From Syntrophobacteraceae bacterium (GTDB taxonomy: Bacteria; Desulfobacterota; Syntrophobacteria; Syntrophobacterales; Syntrophobacteraceae), in the NCBI GenBank assembly GCA_025453975.1, contig JALOPI010000003.1:62001-126000 (forward strand): a DNA stretch of 64,000 bases, given 5' to 3'. Shown in pieces: positions 1 to 8,234 of this stretch. How positions within the stretch are numbered: the first letter of the stretch is position 1; each line of letters opens with the position of its first letter. The notes below the pieces were generated by a model that was given only the letters and a program-made list of their open reading frames with translations, did no database searches and was not told where the DNA came from. The translations under genes were made by a program, and so were the position numbers.

Positions 1-990
1 CCTCAGCATGGTCCCCATCCGCGGGGGGAAGGTCTGCTGAGACCGAAAATAGTTGCTCATGGAGCGGCCGGCCTTGATCTCGCGGTGGAGCGGCCCCATG
101 GCCTCCTTCAGAACACTGTTCATGAGCACCTGCTCGCCGAGACTCAGCGCCCTCAGGAGTGGAACGCCCGACTGGAGCATCGTTCCGAGCGTGCGGCAAA
201 ACCGCGTCAGCTCACCGTGAATAACCAGGTAGCGCGTGAGGGGGATCCTGATCAACAGCCGATCGACGGCCCGCCGCACCGCAGGCTGGCGGTAGAGATA
301 ACGCCCTCCCCAGTAGAAGACACCCAGGAGTAGAGGAAAAACCCATCCATACTCCTTCAGAAACACACCCAGCTGAAGCAGGATCTCCGTCAGCAGCGGA
401 ACCTTCTGGTTCAAGTCACGGAAAATCTGGGCGAACTTGGGTATGACGTAGACCAGCAGGATCACCATGGACACGAGGCTGATGCTGAAAAGGATGACGG
501 GGTAGATCATGGAGGACACGAGGCTCTGGCGGAAATCCCGGCGCTGCTCCAGGTACTGAGCCAACCGCTTCAGGATGGGTCCCAGCGTTCCGCTGGCCTC
601 CCCCGCCCGGATCATGTGGTCCGAAAGATCACCGAAAACGTCACGGTAACGCCCGATAGCTCCCGAGAGATCGCTCCCCCCCTGAACTTCCTCCAGGAGG
701 TCCCGCACCACGCGCTGGAACACCTTATGAGTCTGATTGGTGCTGATCAGAGCCAGGGCCCGATCCACCGGCAGCCCCGCCGAAAGGAGGTCCGAAAGAT
801 CGTAGAAAAATCTTATGGTATGCTCCTCGGGAACCCTACGGGGTCGGCTTTTCCGGACGGCCTTGACCTTCAGCGGGTAGAGGCGGCTGGACTTGAGCTT
901 GCGCGCCGCATCGCTTTCGGAGAGAGCCTCCATGACCCCGCGATGGGTCTGCCCCTGAAGGTCCCGAGCCTGATACTGGAAATAGGCCAT
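1..990 (-). CDS. gspF: Type II secretion / type IV pilus inner-membrane platform protein GspF (3' end outside window)
   Basis: The frame opens with ATG at 990 and stays open to base 1, giving 330 residues without a stop, so the C-terminus lies outside the window. The protein has the GspF/PilC layout: a cytoplasmic N-terminal domain starting MAYFQYQARD, a first helical repeat with L-S-A-G-L-P near residue 70, a hydrophobic stretch around residues 155-180 (ISLVSMVILLVYVIPKF), and a second repeat with L-Q-S-G-V-P-L. In the family it is the polytopic platform that couples the GspE ATPase to pseudopilus assembly. It starts 29 bases after the gspE stop with an AGAGG-type ribosome site, so the two are probably co-transcribed. 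PilC is the alternative name. Confidence 0.9.
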   Translation of the reverse strand, partial: MAYFQYQARDLQGQTHRGVMEALSESDAARKLKSSRLYPLKVKAVRKSRPRRVPEEHTIRFFYDLSDLLSAGLPVDRALALISTNQTHKVFQRVVRDLLEEVQGGSDLSGAIGRYRDVFGDLSDHMIRAGEASGTLGPILKRLAQYLEQRRDFRQSLVSSMIYPVILFSISLVSMVILLVYVIPKFAQIFRDLNQKVPLLTEILLQLGVFLKEYGWVFPLLLGVFYWGGRYLYRQPAVRRAVDRLLIRIPLTRYLVIHGELTRFCRTLGTMLQSGVPLLRALSLGEQVLMNSVLKEAMGPLHREIKAGRSMSNYFRSQQTFPPRMGTMLR

Positions 991-1019
991 GAAAGGACGT
1001 TCCTCTTCTCGCCGTCTCG

Positions 1020-2726
1020 TCAGGAAGCCAGTGAAAGGCTGGTCACCCGGAGCACCTCGGACAAAGTGGTCTGACCCTCAAGGGCCTTGCTGTATCCATG
1101 ATAGAGCAACGGTCGGTAGCCTTCCTGAAACGCAACCTGGGAAATGGTACCCGCGCTCTTGCCGGCCACGATGGCAGAGCGCACGGCATCACCCACGGGC
1201 AGCACCTCGAAGATCGCCTCGCGGCCCCGAAACCCCGTGTTGCCGCACTTGTCACAGCCTCGGTTGTGATGGAGCGTCACCGTTTCGGGGAGATCCGGCA
1301 TCAGATCCCTCAACCGCGCATAGTCCGCCTCCCTGGCTTCATACGGCTCCTTGCAGCTCGGGCACAGGAGCCGGACCAGGCGCTGCGCCACAATGGCCAG
1401 CAGAGAATCCGCCATGAGAAAAGACTCTATGCCGATGTCGCGAAGTCTCGTGATGGCTCCGGGGGCATCGTTGGTGTGCAGGGTGGAAAGCACCAGATGA
1501 CCGGTCAAGGCCGACTCGATGGCGATGTCCGCCGTTTCCTTGTCCCGAATCTCGCCGATGAGCAGAACGTCCGGGTCCTGACGGACCAGCGAGCGGAGGG
1601 CGTTGGCAAAGGTGAGGTCGATCTGGGGCTTGACCTGGATCTGGTTGATCCCGTTGATCTGGTATTCCACGGGATCCTCGACGGTGAGGATCTTCCTGTC
1701 GACCGAGTTCAGCCGTTTGAGGACTCCGTAGAGCGTCGTGGTCTTACCCGAACCCGTGGGACCGGTCACCAGAATCATCCCATAGGGGCGCTCGATGAGC
1801 TTCTCGATGAAACCATACTGCCGGGAATCCATTCCCAGGGAGGCCAGATTGTACTCGACACTCTCCTGGGCCAGCAGGCGCAGCACCACGCTTTCCCCGT
1901 AGATGGTGGGCACCGTGGATACGCGAATGTCCACCTCGCGGTTTCCAAACCGCAGCTTGATCTTGCCGTCCTGGGGAAGCCTCCGCTCGGCGATGTTCAG
2001 ATTGGCCATGAGCTTCAACCGGCTTACAATGGCCGCTTGCATCGTTTTGGGAGGCTCGTCCAGCTCGAACAAAACGCCGTCCACCCTCGCCCGCACCTGA
2101 AATGTGCGCTCAAAGGGCTCGAAATGAATGTCCGACGCCCGCATGTCCAAGGCCCTGGATATGAGAACGTTCACCAGCCTGACGATGGGAGCCTCCTGGG
2201 CAAGTCCCTTGAGATGCTCCAGGTCCTCCTCGAAGGCATCGCCATGAACCACCGCCCCTTCCTCTCCCCTGGACAAGGCCTCCGCTTCCCGGGCGGCCGT
2301 ACCGTAGAGGCGGTCTATGGCCGTGCGTATCTCCTCCTTCTGGCCCAAACAGAGGCCGATCTCCATCCCCTGAAAATAATCCCCCAGAATGTTCAGGAGG
2401 GGAATATTCATGGGGCTGTTCACCACCACCCGCACCCGCCCCGCTTCCACCTGAATGGGGAGCACCGCGTGCTTGCGGAGGAAAAACATGGAAACCCCTT
2501 CCAGGAGCACGGGCTTTTCGGGATAATCCTCGCGACTCAGAAGCGGCAGATTCAAATGGTCAGCCAGCAGCTTCAATACCCTGGTCTCGTCGGTGACACC
2601 AATATCTTCGAAGGCATCGACGAAAGAAAGACCCCCGGTGAAATAGGTTTTCTGCAGCTGCTTCAGCTGGTCGTCCGCCAGGTTGAGCTCTTTCTGAAAG
2701 GTATGAAGAATGGAATTCTCTTGCAT
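1020..2726 (-). CDS. gspE: Type II secretion / pilus assembly ATPase GspE (PilB family)
   Basis: A 568-residue secretion ATPase that powers pseudopilus or pilus subunit insertion at the cytoplasmic face of the inner membrane. An MshEN-type N-terminal domain covers about residues 1-150. The catalytic core follows, with Walker A GPTGSGKTTT near 321, an Asp box, Walker B with LIGEIRD near 388 and a His box (LSTLHTND). Four cysteines in two CxxC pairs (CPSC near 455, CDKC near 490) form the zinc-binding C-terminal insertion typical of GspE and PilB. Length is normal. The ATG has AGGAG upstream, and a possible promoter lies at 2767-2795. gspF follows 29 bases later. From this protein alone I cannot separate GspE from PilB; the GspC-like neighbour favours GspE. 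Confidence 0.93.
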   Translation of the reverse strand: MQENSILHTFQKELNLADDQLKQLQKTYFTGGLSFVDAFEDIGVTDETRVLKLLADHLNLPLLSREDYPEKPVLLEGVSMFFLRKHAVLPIQVEAGRVRVVVNSPMNIPLLNILGDYFQGMEIGLCLGQKEEIRTAIDRLYGTAAREAEALSRGEEGAVVHGDAFEEDLEHLKGLAQEAPIVRLVNVLISRALDMRASDIHFEPFERTFQVRARVDGVLFELDEPPKTMQAAIVSRLKLMANLNIAERRLPQDGKIKLRFGNREVDIRVSTVPTIYGESVVLRLLAQESVEYNLASLGMDSRQYGFIEKLIERPYGMILVTGPTGSGKTTTLYGVLKRLNSVDRKILTVEDPVEYQINGINQIQVKPQIDLTFANALRSLVRQDPDVLLIGEIRDKETADIAIESALTGHLVLSTLHTNDAPGAITRLRDIGIESFLMADSLLAIVAQRLVRLLCPSCKEPYEAREADYARLRDLMPDLPETVTLHHNRGCDKCGNTGFRGREAIFEVLPVGDAVRSAIVAGKSAGTISQVAFQEGYRPLLYHGYSKALEGQTTLSEVLRVTSLSLAS

Positions 2727-2766
2727 AGGTGCTCCTGAAATGGGTACCCTGAAAGAATGCCGGAAA

Positions 2767-2795
2767 CTCTTAACAGATCCGTCATTGAATGTAAA
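2767..2795 (-). promoter_or_regulatory. Possible sigma-70 promoter of gspE-gspF
   Basis: On the minus strand TTTACA (2790-2795) and TAAGAG (2767-2772) are separated by exactly 17 bases, about 40 bases before the gspE ATG. The -10 box matches consensus only in part. On the other strand of the same intergenic region TTGAGA (2886-2891) and TATTGA (2909-2914), also 17 apart, could serve the divergent gene. That one overlaps an 8-base direct repeat TTTTGAGA at 2884 and 2894. Confidence 0.35.
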
Positions 2796-2954
2796 CGCCG
2801 CCGGAGCTGACGGCTTCCAGGCTCAATGCGACAGCACCCGCTGGGGTGTTTTCCAACACCAGCACCCTATCATTCCCAAGCGCTTTTGAGATATTTTGAG
2901 AGGGATTGTATTGATCAGCAAAAACGATGATGCCGCCATATGCAAGGAGATGAG

Positions 2955-3659
2955 ATGAATCCATCGAGGAGGACATCCCTGATCTGGGCCGCCGTGCTCG
3001 GAGCCTTCATCCTGGGCTCGGCACTTCCGGTGAGCGCAAGCCCCATCGTCATCGAGAAGAACCTCTTTTCTCCAGACCGCAAGCCGCCTTCCCCCGATGC
3101 GGAGCCCGCGGCGGCAGCCAGCTCCTCACCGGCGGTGCCCCCCAAGACCCTTCAGCTGGACGGCATATTCTTCCACGGCAGCACCCGCAAGGCTCTGGTC
3201 CGCGTCAAGGGACAAATGCCCGGCAAGGACAAGAGCAAGGACACCTCGCCCTTCGTTTCCGTGCGCGAGGGAGACAAGATCCATGATTACGTGGTAAGCA
3301 AAATCGGCACCAAGAGTATCTTCGTCGAAAAAGGCGGGCAGACATTTGAGCTCTATCTCTACGCCGCCGGCAAGGTACTGCCGCCCCTGGCACCCCCCGC
3401 GCCACCACCGGCCGCACCAGGCGGCGGGGCCGTGGGAGCCCTTCCCGGAGATCAGCACGGCCGCCATGGGCAGGCCCAGGCCGGCACTCCCCAGGGAGAC
3501 GGCATAGCCGATGACGCCGGAGTCGTGGATGCGGGCCAGCAGCCCCGGCGAGGAGTCCGCGGTCGCTCCACCGCCGAGGCTCGCCAGGCCATGCAGCCAC
3601 CATCCGACGAAGAAATGCTCGATGAGATGGATGAGGCCGAGGATTTGGGTGAAGAGTGA
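2955..3659 (+). CDS. GspC-like type II secretion periplasmic protein
   Basis: A 234-residue secreted or membrane-anchored protein. The N-terminus MNPSRRTSL is followed by a hydrophobic helix ending in VSAS, which looks like a signal or anchor segment. Next comes ASPIVIEKNLFSPDRK, resembling the segment before the HR domain of GspC (or of PilP). A beta-rich block (about residues 70-135, LQLDGIFFHG to FELYLY) matches an HR-type domain that contacts the secretin. After that comes a Pro/Ala-rich linker and a low-complexity tail ending in acidic residues. AAGGAG at 2944-2949 lies 5 bases before ATG 2955, which I prefer over ATG 2940. It is divergent from gspE. The GspC assignment rests on pattern and context. 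Confidence 0.6.
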   Translation: MNPSRRTSLIWAAVLGAFILGSALPVSASPIVIEKNLFSPDRKPPSPDAEPAAAASSSPAVPPKTLQLDGIFFHGSTRKALVRVKGQMPGKDKSKDTSPFVSVREGDKIHDYVVSKIGTKSIFVEKGGQTFELYLYAAGKVLPPLAPPAPPPAAPGGGAVGALPGDQHGRHGQAQAGTPQGDGIADDAGVVDAGQQPRRGVRGRSTAEARQAMQPPSDEEMLDEMDEAEDLGEE

Positions 3660-3663
3660 AGAA

Positions 3664-4686
3664 TCAGCCGCCCTGCCGCCTCAAAAGCCGAAGCTCCCGC
3701 AGCACATTAGCAAAGTCCATGGGGGGCTCGGCCGTGAACGAAAGGGGGGCTCCGCTGGCCGGATGACGGAACGACAGCCTCCAGGCATGGAGCATCTGGC
3801 GATCAACAGGGGCCAGGATCCTCCGCAAATCGATGGAGCGCAGGGACAGGACCCTCCGACGCCCCCCGCCATAGGTCGAATCCCCCACGACAGGGTGCTG
3901 GAGATGACTGAAGTGAACCCGGATCTGATGCGTTCGCCCGGTATGGATGCGGACCCGGACGATGCTCACCTCCCCCACCTCCTCCTCGACTTCCCACTGG
4001 GAGATGGCTTCCCGTCCCCTTGAGTGGACCACCGCCATCTTCTTTCGATCCCTGGCATGACGGTCGATCCCCGTTCGGATCTCTCCCCGCGACTCCTTGA
4101 AAGCACCGTGGACGATGGCGAGGTACTCCTTCCCCACCTCATGGTCCTTGAACTGCTGGATCAGGTCCAGGTAAGCGGCGTCGCTCTTGGCCGCAACCAG
4201 CACCCCCGAAGTGTCCTGATCCAGGCGATGGACGATCCCCGGACGGAGGGGCGAGCCCTGAGAGGCGAGTCTTCCGGTGTGCGCCAGGAGCCCCTGGACA
4301 AGGGTCCCGTCCCAATGCCCGGCCCCCGGGTGCACCACCACGCCCGGAGCCTTGTTGACAACGATGATGTGATCGTCTTCGAAGAGGATGTCCAGCGCCA
4401 TCGGGCTGGGAAGCAAGGCCCCCTGGACTGGATCGGCGGGGAGCCAGACCTGCACCAGGTCTCCGACCTCCACCACGCGCCTCGCCTTGGCGGCCCCCCC
4501 CCCCAGGGTCACGCGCCCGTCCTCGATCCACCGCCGGATGCGGCTCCGGGACCGGTCCGCCAGACGACGACTCAGGAAAACGTCAAGCCGAAGTCCCGAT
4601 TCCTCCGCCTCCGCCGTGAGCAGGAGGTCGGGAGGCTCCTGGCCGGGGAGGCGGCAGTGAGATCCTTCCACATCATGGCCGGTCAT
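3664..4686 (-). CDS. rluD: RluD/RluA-family 23S rRNA pseudouridine synthase
   Basis: Converts uridine to pseudouridine in large-subunit rRNA (or tRNA, for some RluA members). An S4 RNA-binding domain lies at the N-terminus (LRLDVFLSRRL through GRVTLGGG). The catalytic domain carries motif II HRLDQDTSGVLV, whose second Asp is the nucleophile, and the later conserved stretch GRTHQIRVHFSHLQHPVVGD. I chose ATG 4686, preceded by GGGAG, which gives 340 residues. The frame also contains ATG 4734 and a TTG at 4740 whose bases overlap the upstream TGA stop (TTGA), a possible coupled start giving 358 residues. It lies directly downstream of the PIN-TRAM gene on the same strand. Confidence 0.9.
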   Translation of the reverse strand: MTGHDVEGSHCRLPGQEPPDLLLTAEAEESGLRLDVFLSRRLADRSRSRIRRWIEDGRVTLGGGAAKARRVVEVGDLVQVWLPADPVQGALLPSPMALDILFEDDHIIVVNKAPGVVVHPGAGHWDGTLVQGLLAHTGRLASQGSPLRPGIVHRLDQDTSGVLVAAKSDAAYLDLIQQFKDHEVGKEYLAIVHGAFKESRGEIRTGIDRHARDRKKMAVVHSRGREAISQWEVEEEVGEVSIVRVRIHTGRTHQIRVHFSHLQHPVVGDSTYGGGRRRVLSLRSIDLRRILAPVDRQMLHAWRLSFRHPASGAPLSFTAEPPMDFANVLRELRLLRRQGG

Positions 4687-4736
4687 TTCCAAGCTTCTCC
4701 CGAGGACCCTCGCCAACCGGGCGCCCGAAGCCATCC

Positions 4737-5768
4737 TCAATGCTGCTGCCGATGGTGATCGACGTCCCTCAGGATGGTAAAAATCAGCCGTCCCGCCGTG
4801 GTCTGGAGGATGCTGGTCACTGAAACCTCGACCTCCTTGCCCAGGAGGCGGCTCGCGTTCTCGACCACCACCATGGTCCCGTCTTCGAGGTAAGCGATTC
4901 CCTGCCCCTGCTCCTTGCCTTCCTTCAGGATCTGCAGACGCAGCACCTCGCCGGGAAGCACCACCGGCTTGAGGGCATTGGCCAGCTGATTGATGTTCAG
5001 AACCGTGATTCCCTGCACTTCGGCCACCTTGGCCAGATTATAATCGTTGGTCACGATCTTCGCCCCCATGCTCAGCGCCAGGGCGACCAGCTTGGCGTCC
5101 ACGTCGCTCAGGTTGTCGAAGTCCTGCCGATCGATGCGTACCTCGATGCGCTTCTCCAACTGGAGACGCTTGATGATGTCCAGACCCCTTCGCCCCCTCA
5201 CCTTGCGGGTGGGATCCGAGCTGTCCGCGATGTGCTGGAGCTCTTGAAGCACAAACTCGGGGATCACCAATACACCGCCGACGAATCCCGTCTCGACGAT
5301 GTCGGCAATGCGGCCGTCGATGATGACGCTGGTGTCCAGAATCTTCGTGCTCCCCCCACCACGGCTCATCCCCCGGCTCAGCCACGACCAGTTGGGAAGA
5401 CGCAGCTCCTCGACCTTGATACTGCCCAGGACCATACCGATATAACCAAAAATGCAGGATAAAATGATGAAGATTGCAACGCGGATGGCGGTATCCTCGA
5501 GGAGCGTGAAGCCGTACGCAACCAGTTTGGCTATGGAGAGTCCGAGCACCAGCCCGAGGGTTCCCCCGATCAGGACCTTGAGGGGGATGCGATTGATGAT
5601 CTTCTCAACGGAAAGAGCCAATGCGGCAATGAGCATGCCGGCCATGAGTCCGACCCAGGGCGCCCATCGGATCTGCCTGAGGCTCTCCAGCTCCAGCCCG
5701 ATGAAATACCCGCCAACACTGCAAATGACGAAAAGCATGATCTTCAATATCAACCAAGCCCATTTCAC
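4737..5768 (-). CDS. Membrane-anchored PIN-TRAM domain protein (YacL family, putative RNase)
   Basis: A 343-residue protein. The N-terminal 120 residues hold four hydrophobic helices ([68 protein letters not shown]). A PIN nuclease domain follows, starting [13 protein letters not shown] with the first acidic residue of the metal site; later acidic positions include the Asp residues in LSDVDAKLV and [16 protein letters not shown]-binding domain ends the protein ([19 protein letters not shown]). This is the YacL architecture, often found near carD, which is the upstream neighbour here. The role is probably RNA processing or toxin-like cleavage at the membrane. ATG 5768 has GGGTGA directly upstream. 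Confidence 0.85.
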   Translation of the reverse strand: MKWAWLILKIMLFVICSVGGYFIGLELESLRQIRWAPWVGLMAGMLIAALALSVEKIINRIPLKVLIGGTLGLVLGLSIAKLVAYGFTLLEDTAIRVAIFIILSCIFGYIGMVLGSIKVEELRLPNWSWLSRGMSRGGGSTKILDTSVIIDGRIADIVETGFVGGVLVIPEFVLQELQHIADSSDPTRKVRGRRGLDIIKRLQLEKRIEVRIDRQDFDNLSDVDAKLVALALSMGAKIVTNDYNLAKVAEVQGITVLNINQLANALKPVVLPGEVLRLQILKEGKEQGQGIAYLEDGTMVVVENASRLLGKEVEVSVTSILQTTAGRLIFTILRDVDHHRQQH

Positions 5769-6025
5769 CCTTATTCACCCCCTTTCCCTGGAATATACGA
5801 GAACCCTGTATCCATTCACTTCGGATCACACGATCTTTCTCAGAGACTAATCACCACGGCTTACCTTTCAAAGGGATGGAGAGACCAATGCCTTATTCTA
5901 TGATCTCCTGATGAAAAATGCGCGGAAAAAATCAAATACTCTGTTCGATCGGTGCTCGCGGAGGCGGTTCATGGGGTGTGAGGGAGGGCGCGGCCTGATC
6001 CTGGAACCTGATGAGGGAGTAAGGC

Positions 6026-6505
6026 TCACTTCAATAGCTCGAGAATCTCCTGTTCCGCATCCACTTCGCTGAGCTCCTTCACGATGGATATTTCCTTCAG
6101 GAGCAGGCTGCGAGCCGTGTCCAACATTTTGCGCTCCCCAAAGGACAGCTCCTTGTCGCCCTTCAATACGGTCAGGTCCCTCAGCACCTGAGCCAGCTCG
6201 TAAATGGAGCCGGTCTTGATCTTCTCCATGTACTCACGATACCTGCGGTTCCATGTCCCACCATTCACCGAGACCTCCCGGGAGCGCAGGATATCATAAA
6301 CCATGGGAATCTCCCCGGAATGGATCAGCTGCCGCAGCCCCACGGACTCGGCGTTCCGGATCGGGATCATGATCTTCATGTCATTCTCCAGAATCCGGAT
6401 GATATAGAAATCCTGCTTCTGTCCCCCAATGCTCTTGCTCTCGATGGACTCGATCTTGCCGACTCCGTGAGCAGGGTATACCGCCAAATCGCCTATGCTG
6501 AACAT
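6026..6505 (-). CDS. carD: CarD/CdnL/TRCF-domain RNA polymerase-binding regulator
   Basis: A 159-residue CarD-family protein. The N-terminal Tudor-like RNA polymerase interaction domain begins MFSIGDLAVYPAHGVGKI and binds the RNAP beta subunit in characterised homologues. The helical C-terminal half (YREYMEKIKTGSIYELAQVL and on) is the DNA-contacting region that stabilises open promoter complexes. I chose ATG 6505 because GGAGGT sits 4 bases upstream and the protein then begins exactly at the family N-terminus; a 12-residue extension to 6541 is possible but lacks support. It has its own promoter at 6563-6591 and lies upstream of the PIN-TRAM gene, from which it is separated by 257 bases. Confidence 0.92.
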   Translation of the reverse strand: MFSIGDLAVYPAHGVGKIESIESKSIGGQKQDFYIIRILENDMKIMIPIRNAESVGLRQLIHSGEIPMVYDILRSREVSVNGGTWNRRYREYMEKIKTGSIYELAQVLRDLTVLKGDKELSFGERKMLDTARSLLLKEISIVKELSEVDAEQEILELLK

Positions 6506-6562
6506 AAGACCTCCAGTCTCCCGCACCGTCAGGGACTCCAAGGCTATTCTCCCAGATTTGAA

Positions 6563-6591
6563 ATTTTATCATTACTTTGTGCAGATGCAAA
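6563..6591 (-). promoter_or_regulatory. Sigma-70 promoter of carD
   Basis: On the minus strand TTTGCA (6586-6591) and TAAAAT (6563-6568) are separated by 17 bases, inside an AT-rich island unusual for this GC-rich window. The predicted start near 6556 leaves a leader of about 50 bases before ATG 6505. Confidence 0.6.
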
Positions 6592-6814
6592 GCTGAAAGG
6601 AGAAGTGGAGTTTACAGGCAGGATTTTGAACAGTCAGCCATTCCAGCACAAAAATGTGTTGCGAAAATGTTCCGGGGACTCCGTGGCCCAGGCTCGGAGC
6701 GAATCCCCCGGACATCGTGGCCTCCAGCCTTCCCACGGAAAGGCTCCATGAGCCCAGGAGGAGGCACCTCTCTTTCCGAGACCGGGGCAGAGCCTCAACA
6801 CCATGATCGAGGGC
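6592..6814. other. Gene-free stretch between pth and the carD promoter
   Basis: Together with the carD leader (6506-6562) and promoter this makes about 309 bases without a gene. I see no open frame with a plausible start and ribosome site, no RNA gene, and no clear terminator hairpin after the pth stop. Confidence 0.5.
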
Positions 6815-7414
6815 TCACCCCTCACCGCCGGGCGGCGCCTCGCCTTCCCTGTTCTTCCTGGTGGACGCATTGAACCGGTTCATGGCACCTTCCAGGCCAA
6901 TTTCAAGCACGCTCACGACCACCTCCACTCCACGGTGGATCATCTCCTGGAATGCAGCCCGTTCTCCAGGATACGGCGCATTGAGCACGAAAGCCTCGAC
7001 ACTCTCTCCGTGAACCGGCCTGCCGATGCCGAGCTTCAGGCGCGCAAAGCTCCCATGCCCCAAATGCTCCACCAGGGAAAGGACGCCGCGATGCCCGCCG
7101 GCCCCTCCCCCCCTGACCAGCCGGATCCGCCCGCAGGGCAGATCGAGATCATCGTGCACCACCAGGAGCCGGTCAGTCGGAGCCCCGAAATAGCGAAGAA
7201 AAGCCCCCACGGGCTCACCACTCCGGTTCATGAAAGCCAGGGGCTCGAAGAGCGCGGTCCTCGTGCCGCCCACCTCTCCGACCCCCCAACGGGCCTTGAA
7301 CTTTTTTTCCGCCAACGAGATCGAGAACTTGCGCGCCAGCTCGTCCACCGTCAGGAAACCGGCATTGTGCCGCGTTCCTTCATATGGCTTTCCAGGATTG
7401 CCCAATCCCACCAC
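6815..7414 (-). CDS. pth: Peptidyl-tRNA hydrolase
   Basis: Hydrolyses peptidyl-tRNA released from stalled ribosomes in the cytoplasm. Family signatures are present: VGLGNPGKPYEGTRHNAG with the catalytic His, the FMNRSG region, HDDLDLPCGRIRL with the catalytic Asp, and GGAGGHRG. The start is odd. The frame is the same as rplY, whose stop is 21 codons upstream of GTG 7414, and those codons contain no ATG, GTG or TTG. The GTG at 7414 gives MVGLGNPG, lacking part of beta strand 1, and has no ribosome site at a normal distance. GGGGAG sits about 7 bases before an ATT at 7423 that would give a family-like MFVVVGLGNPG. Coordinates follow the conservative GTG. Confidence 0.9.
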   Translation of the reverse strand: MVGLGNPGKPYEGTRHNAGFLTVDELARKFSISLAEKKFKARWGVGEVGGTRTALFEPLAFMNRSGEPVGAFLRYFGAPTDRLLVVHDDLDLPCGRIRLVRGGGAGGHRGVLSLVEHLGHGSFARLKLGIGRPVHGESVEAFVLNAPYPGERAAFQEMIHRGVEVVVSVLEIGLEGAMNRFNASTRKNREGEAPPGGEG

Positions 7415-7474
7415 GACAAAAATGGCCCGCTCTCCCCACGCTCTCGTTGGAGCCCCGGATATCCAGGGAATGGA

Positions 7475-8074
7475 TTACTTTCCGCGAGCCCCCTCGGCCT
7501 CCTTGGATTTCCCCTCGGGTGCCACCACCGTGACCACCGCCTGGGACGGCTCACCCATCAATTCCTGGGTGCCCTGCTCCGACAGACCGGCGATGGTGAT
7601 GGTGCCCCCCAGGTCCAGGGACTTCACGTCGACATAAATCCTTTCGGGAATCTCCGCGGGCAGACATCGAACGGCCAGGGTTCTCAGGATGAGATTGAGG
7701 CTGCCGCCCTTTCTCACGCCGATGGCGTCGCCCTTGAGCTCGATGGGCACGTTGACCACGATCTTGCGATCCATGGGCGCCTCGAAAAAATCCACGTGCA
7801 GGAAGCGCCTGCGAAACGGGTGCACCTGTATCTCGCGCAGCAGGACCTTGCGGACCGGGTTTTCAGTGACACCCTCGACGGAAAGGGTCACCAGGCGGCT
7901 TTCCCCTTCCATCTCCCGGAGCAGCTTCTCCAGACGCAAACTGGGTACCGCCAGCGCCATGGATTCCGAGCTCGGGCCATACAAAACCGCGGGCACCAGG
8001 CTCTCCCGGCGCATGCTTCTCGCGGCTCCTTTGCCGGTCTTGCTTCGCAGCATCGCTGAAATCTCGTATTCCAT
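7475..8074 (-). CDS. rplY: 50S ribosomal protein L25, general stress protein Ctc form
   Basis: A 199-residue protein of the long L25/Ctc type that binds 5S rRNA. The N-terminal L25 domain includes RSKTGKGAARSMRRESLVPAV, close to the family signature. The C-terminal TL5-type beta domain includes HVDFFEAPMDRKIVVNVPIE. The end is a short charged tail (GKSKEAEGARGK). ATG 8074 has GGAGGAG six bases upstream; the open frame reaches back to 8185 but that part is not L25-like. A terminator-like hairpin lies just upstream in the prs-rplY gap. pth follows in the same frame. Confidence 0.94.
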   Translation of the reverse strand: MEYEISAMLRSKTGKGAARSMRRESLVPAVLYGPSSESMALAVPSLRLEKLLREMEGESRLVTLSVEGVTENPVRKVLLREIQVHPFRRRFLHVDFFEAPMDRKIVVNVPIELKGDAIGVRKGGSLNLILRTLAVRCLPAEIPERIYVDVKSLDLGGTITIAGLSEQGTQELMGEPSQAVVTVVAPEGKSKEAEGARGK

Positions 8075-8089
8075 CCCACACTCCTCCGG

Positions 8090-8120
8090 AAAATCATAAA
8101 AGCACACGAGATCGTGTGCT
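8090..8120 (-). terminator. Hairpin with T-tract between prs and rplY (terminator or leader attenuator)
   Basis: Bases 8101-8120 are a perfect inverted repeat (AGCACACGA, two bases, TCGTGTGCT). On the minus strand it is followed by TTTTATGATTTT and then, within a few bases, by the rplY ribosome site. It has the form of an intrinsic terminator for prs that also sits in the rplY leader, so it could limit readthrough into rplY-pth. Confidence 0.6.
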
Positions 8121-8234
8121 TGCGGGTCTCCAGCCATCCTCAAGACAACCCTGCCCCAGCCTGCTCCCCGCCTGACTCCAGCCACCTTCGAGCGGCCGCC
8201 CGCAAGGCCCGTAGTCAGTCACGCGGCGAGCCCC

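Noticed and set aside
1098-2738. A 546-codon plus-strand frame opposite gspE
   Set aside because: Antisense shadow; gspE has Walker and zinc motifs and proper start signals.
2782-2976. A 64-codon minus-strand frame in the gspE / GspC-like divergent region
   Set aside because: It crosses the promoters and start of the plus-strand gene, has no ribosome site and no family resemblance.
3430-3659. Frameshift in the tail of the GspC-like gene
   Set aside because: The low-complexity tail looks odd, but the frame ends in a plausible acidic terminus (EEMLDEMDEAEDLGEE), so a shift is not required.
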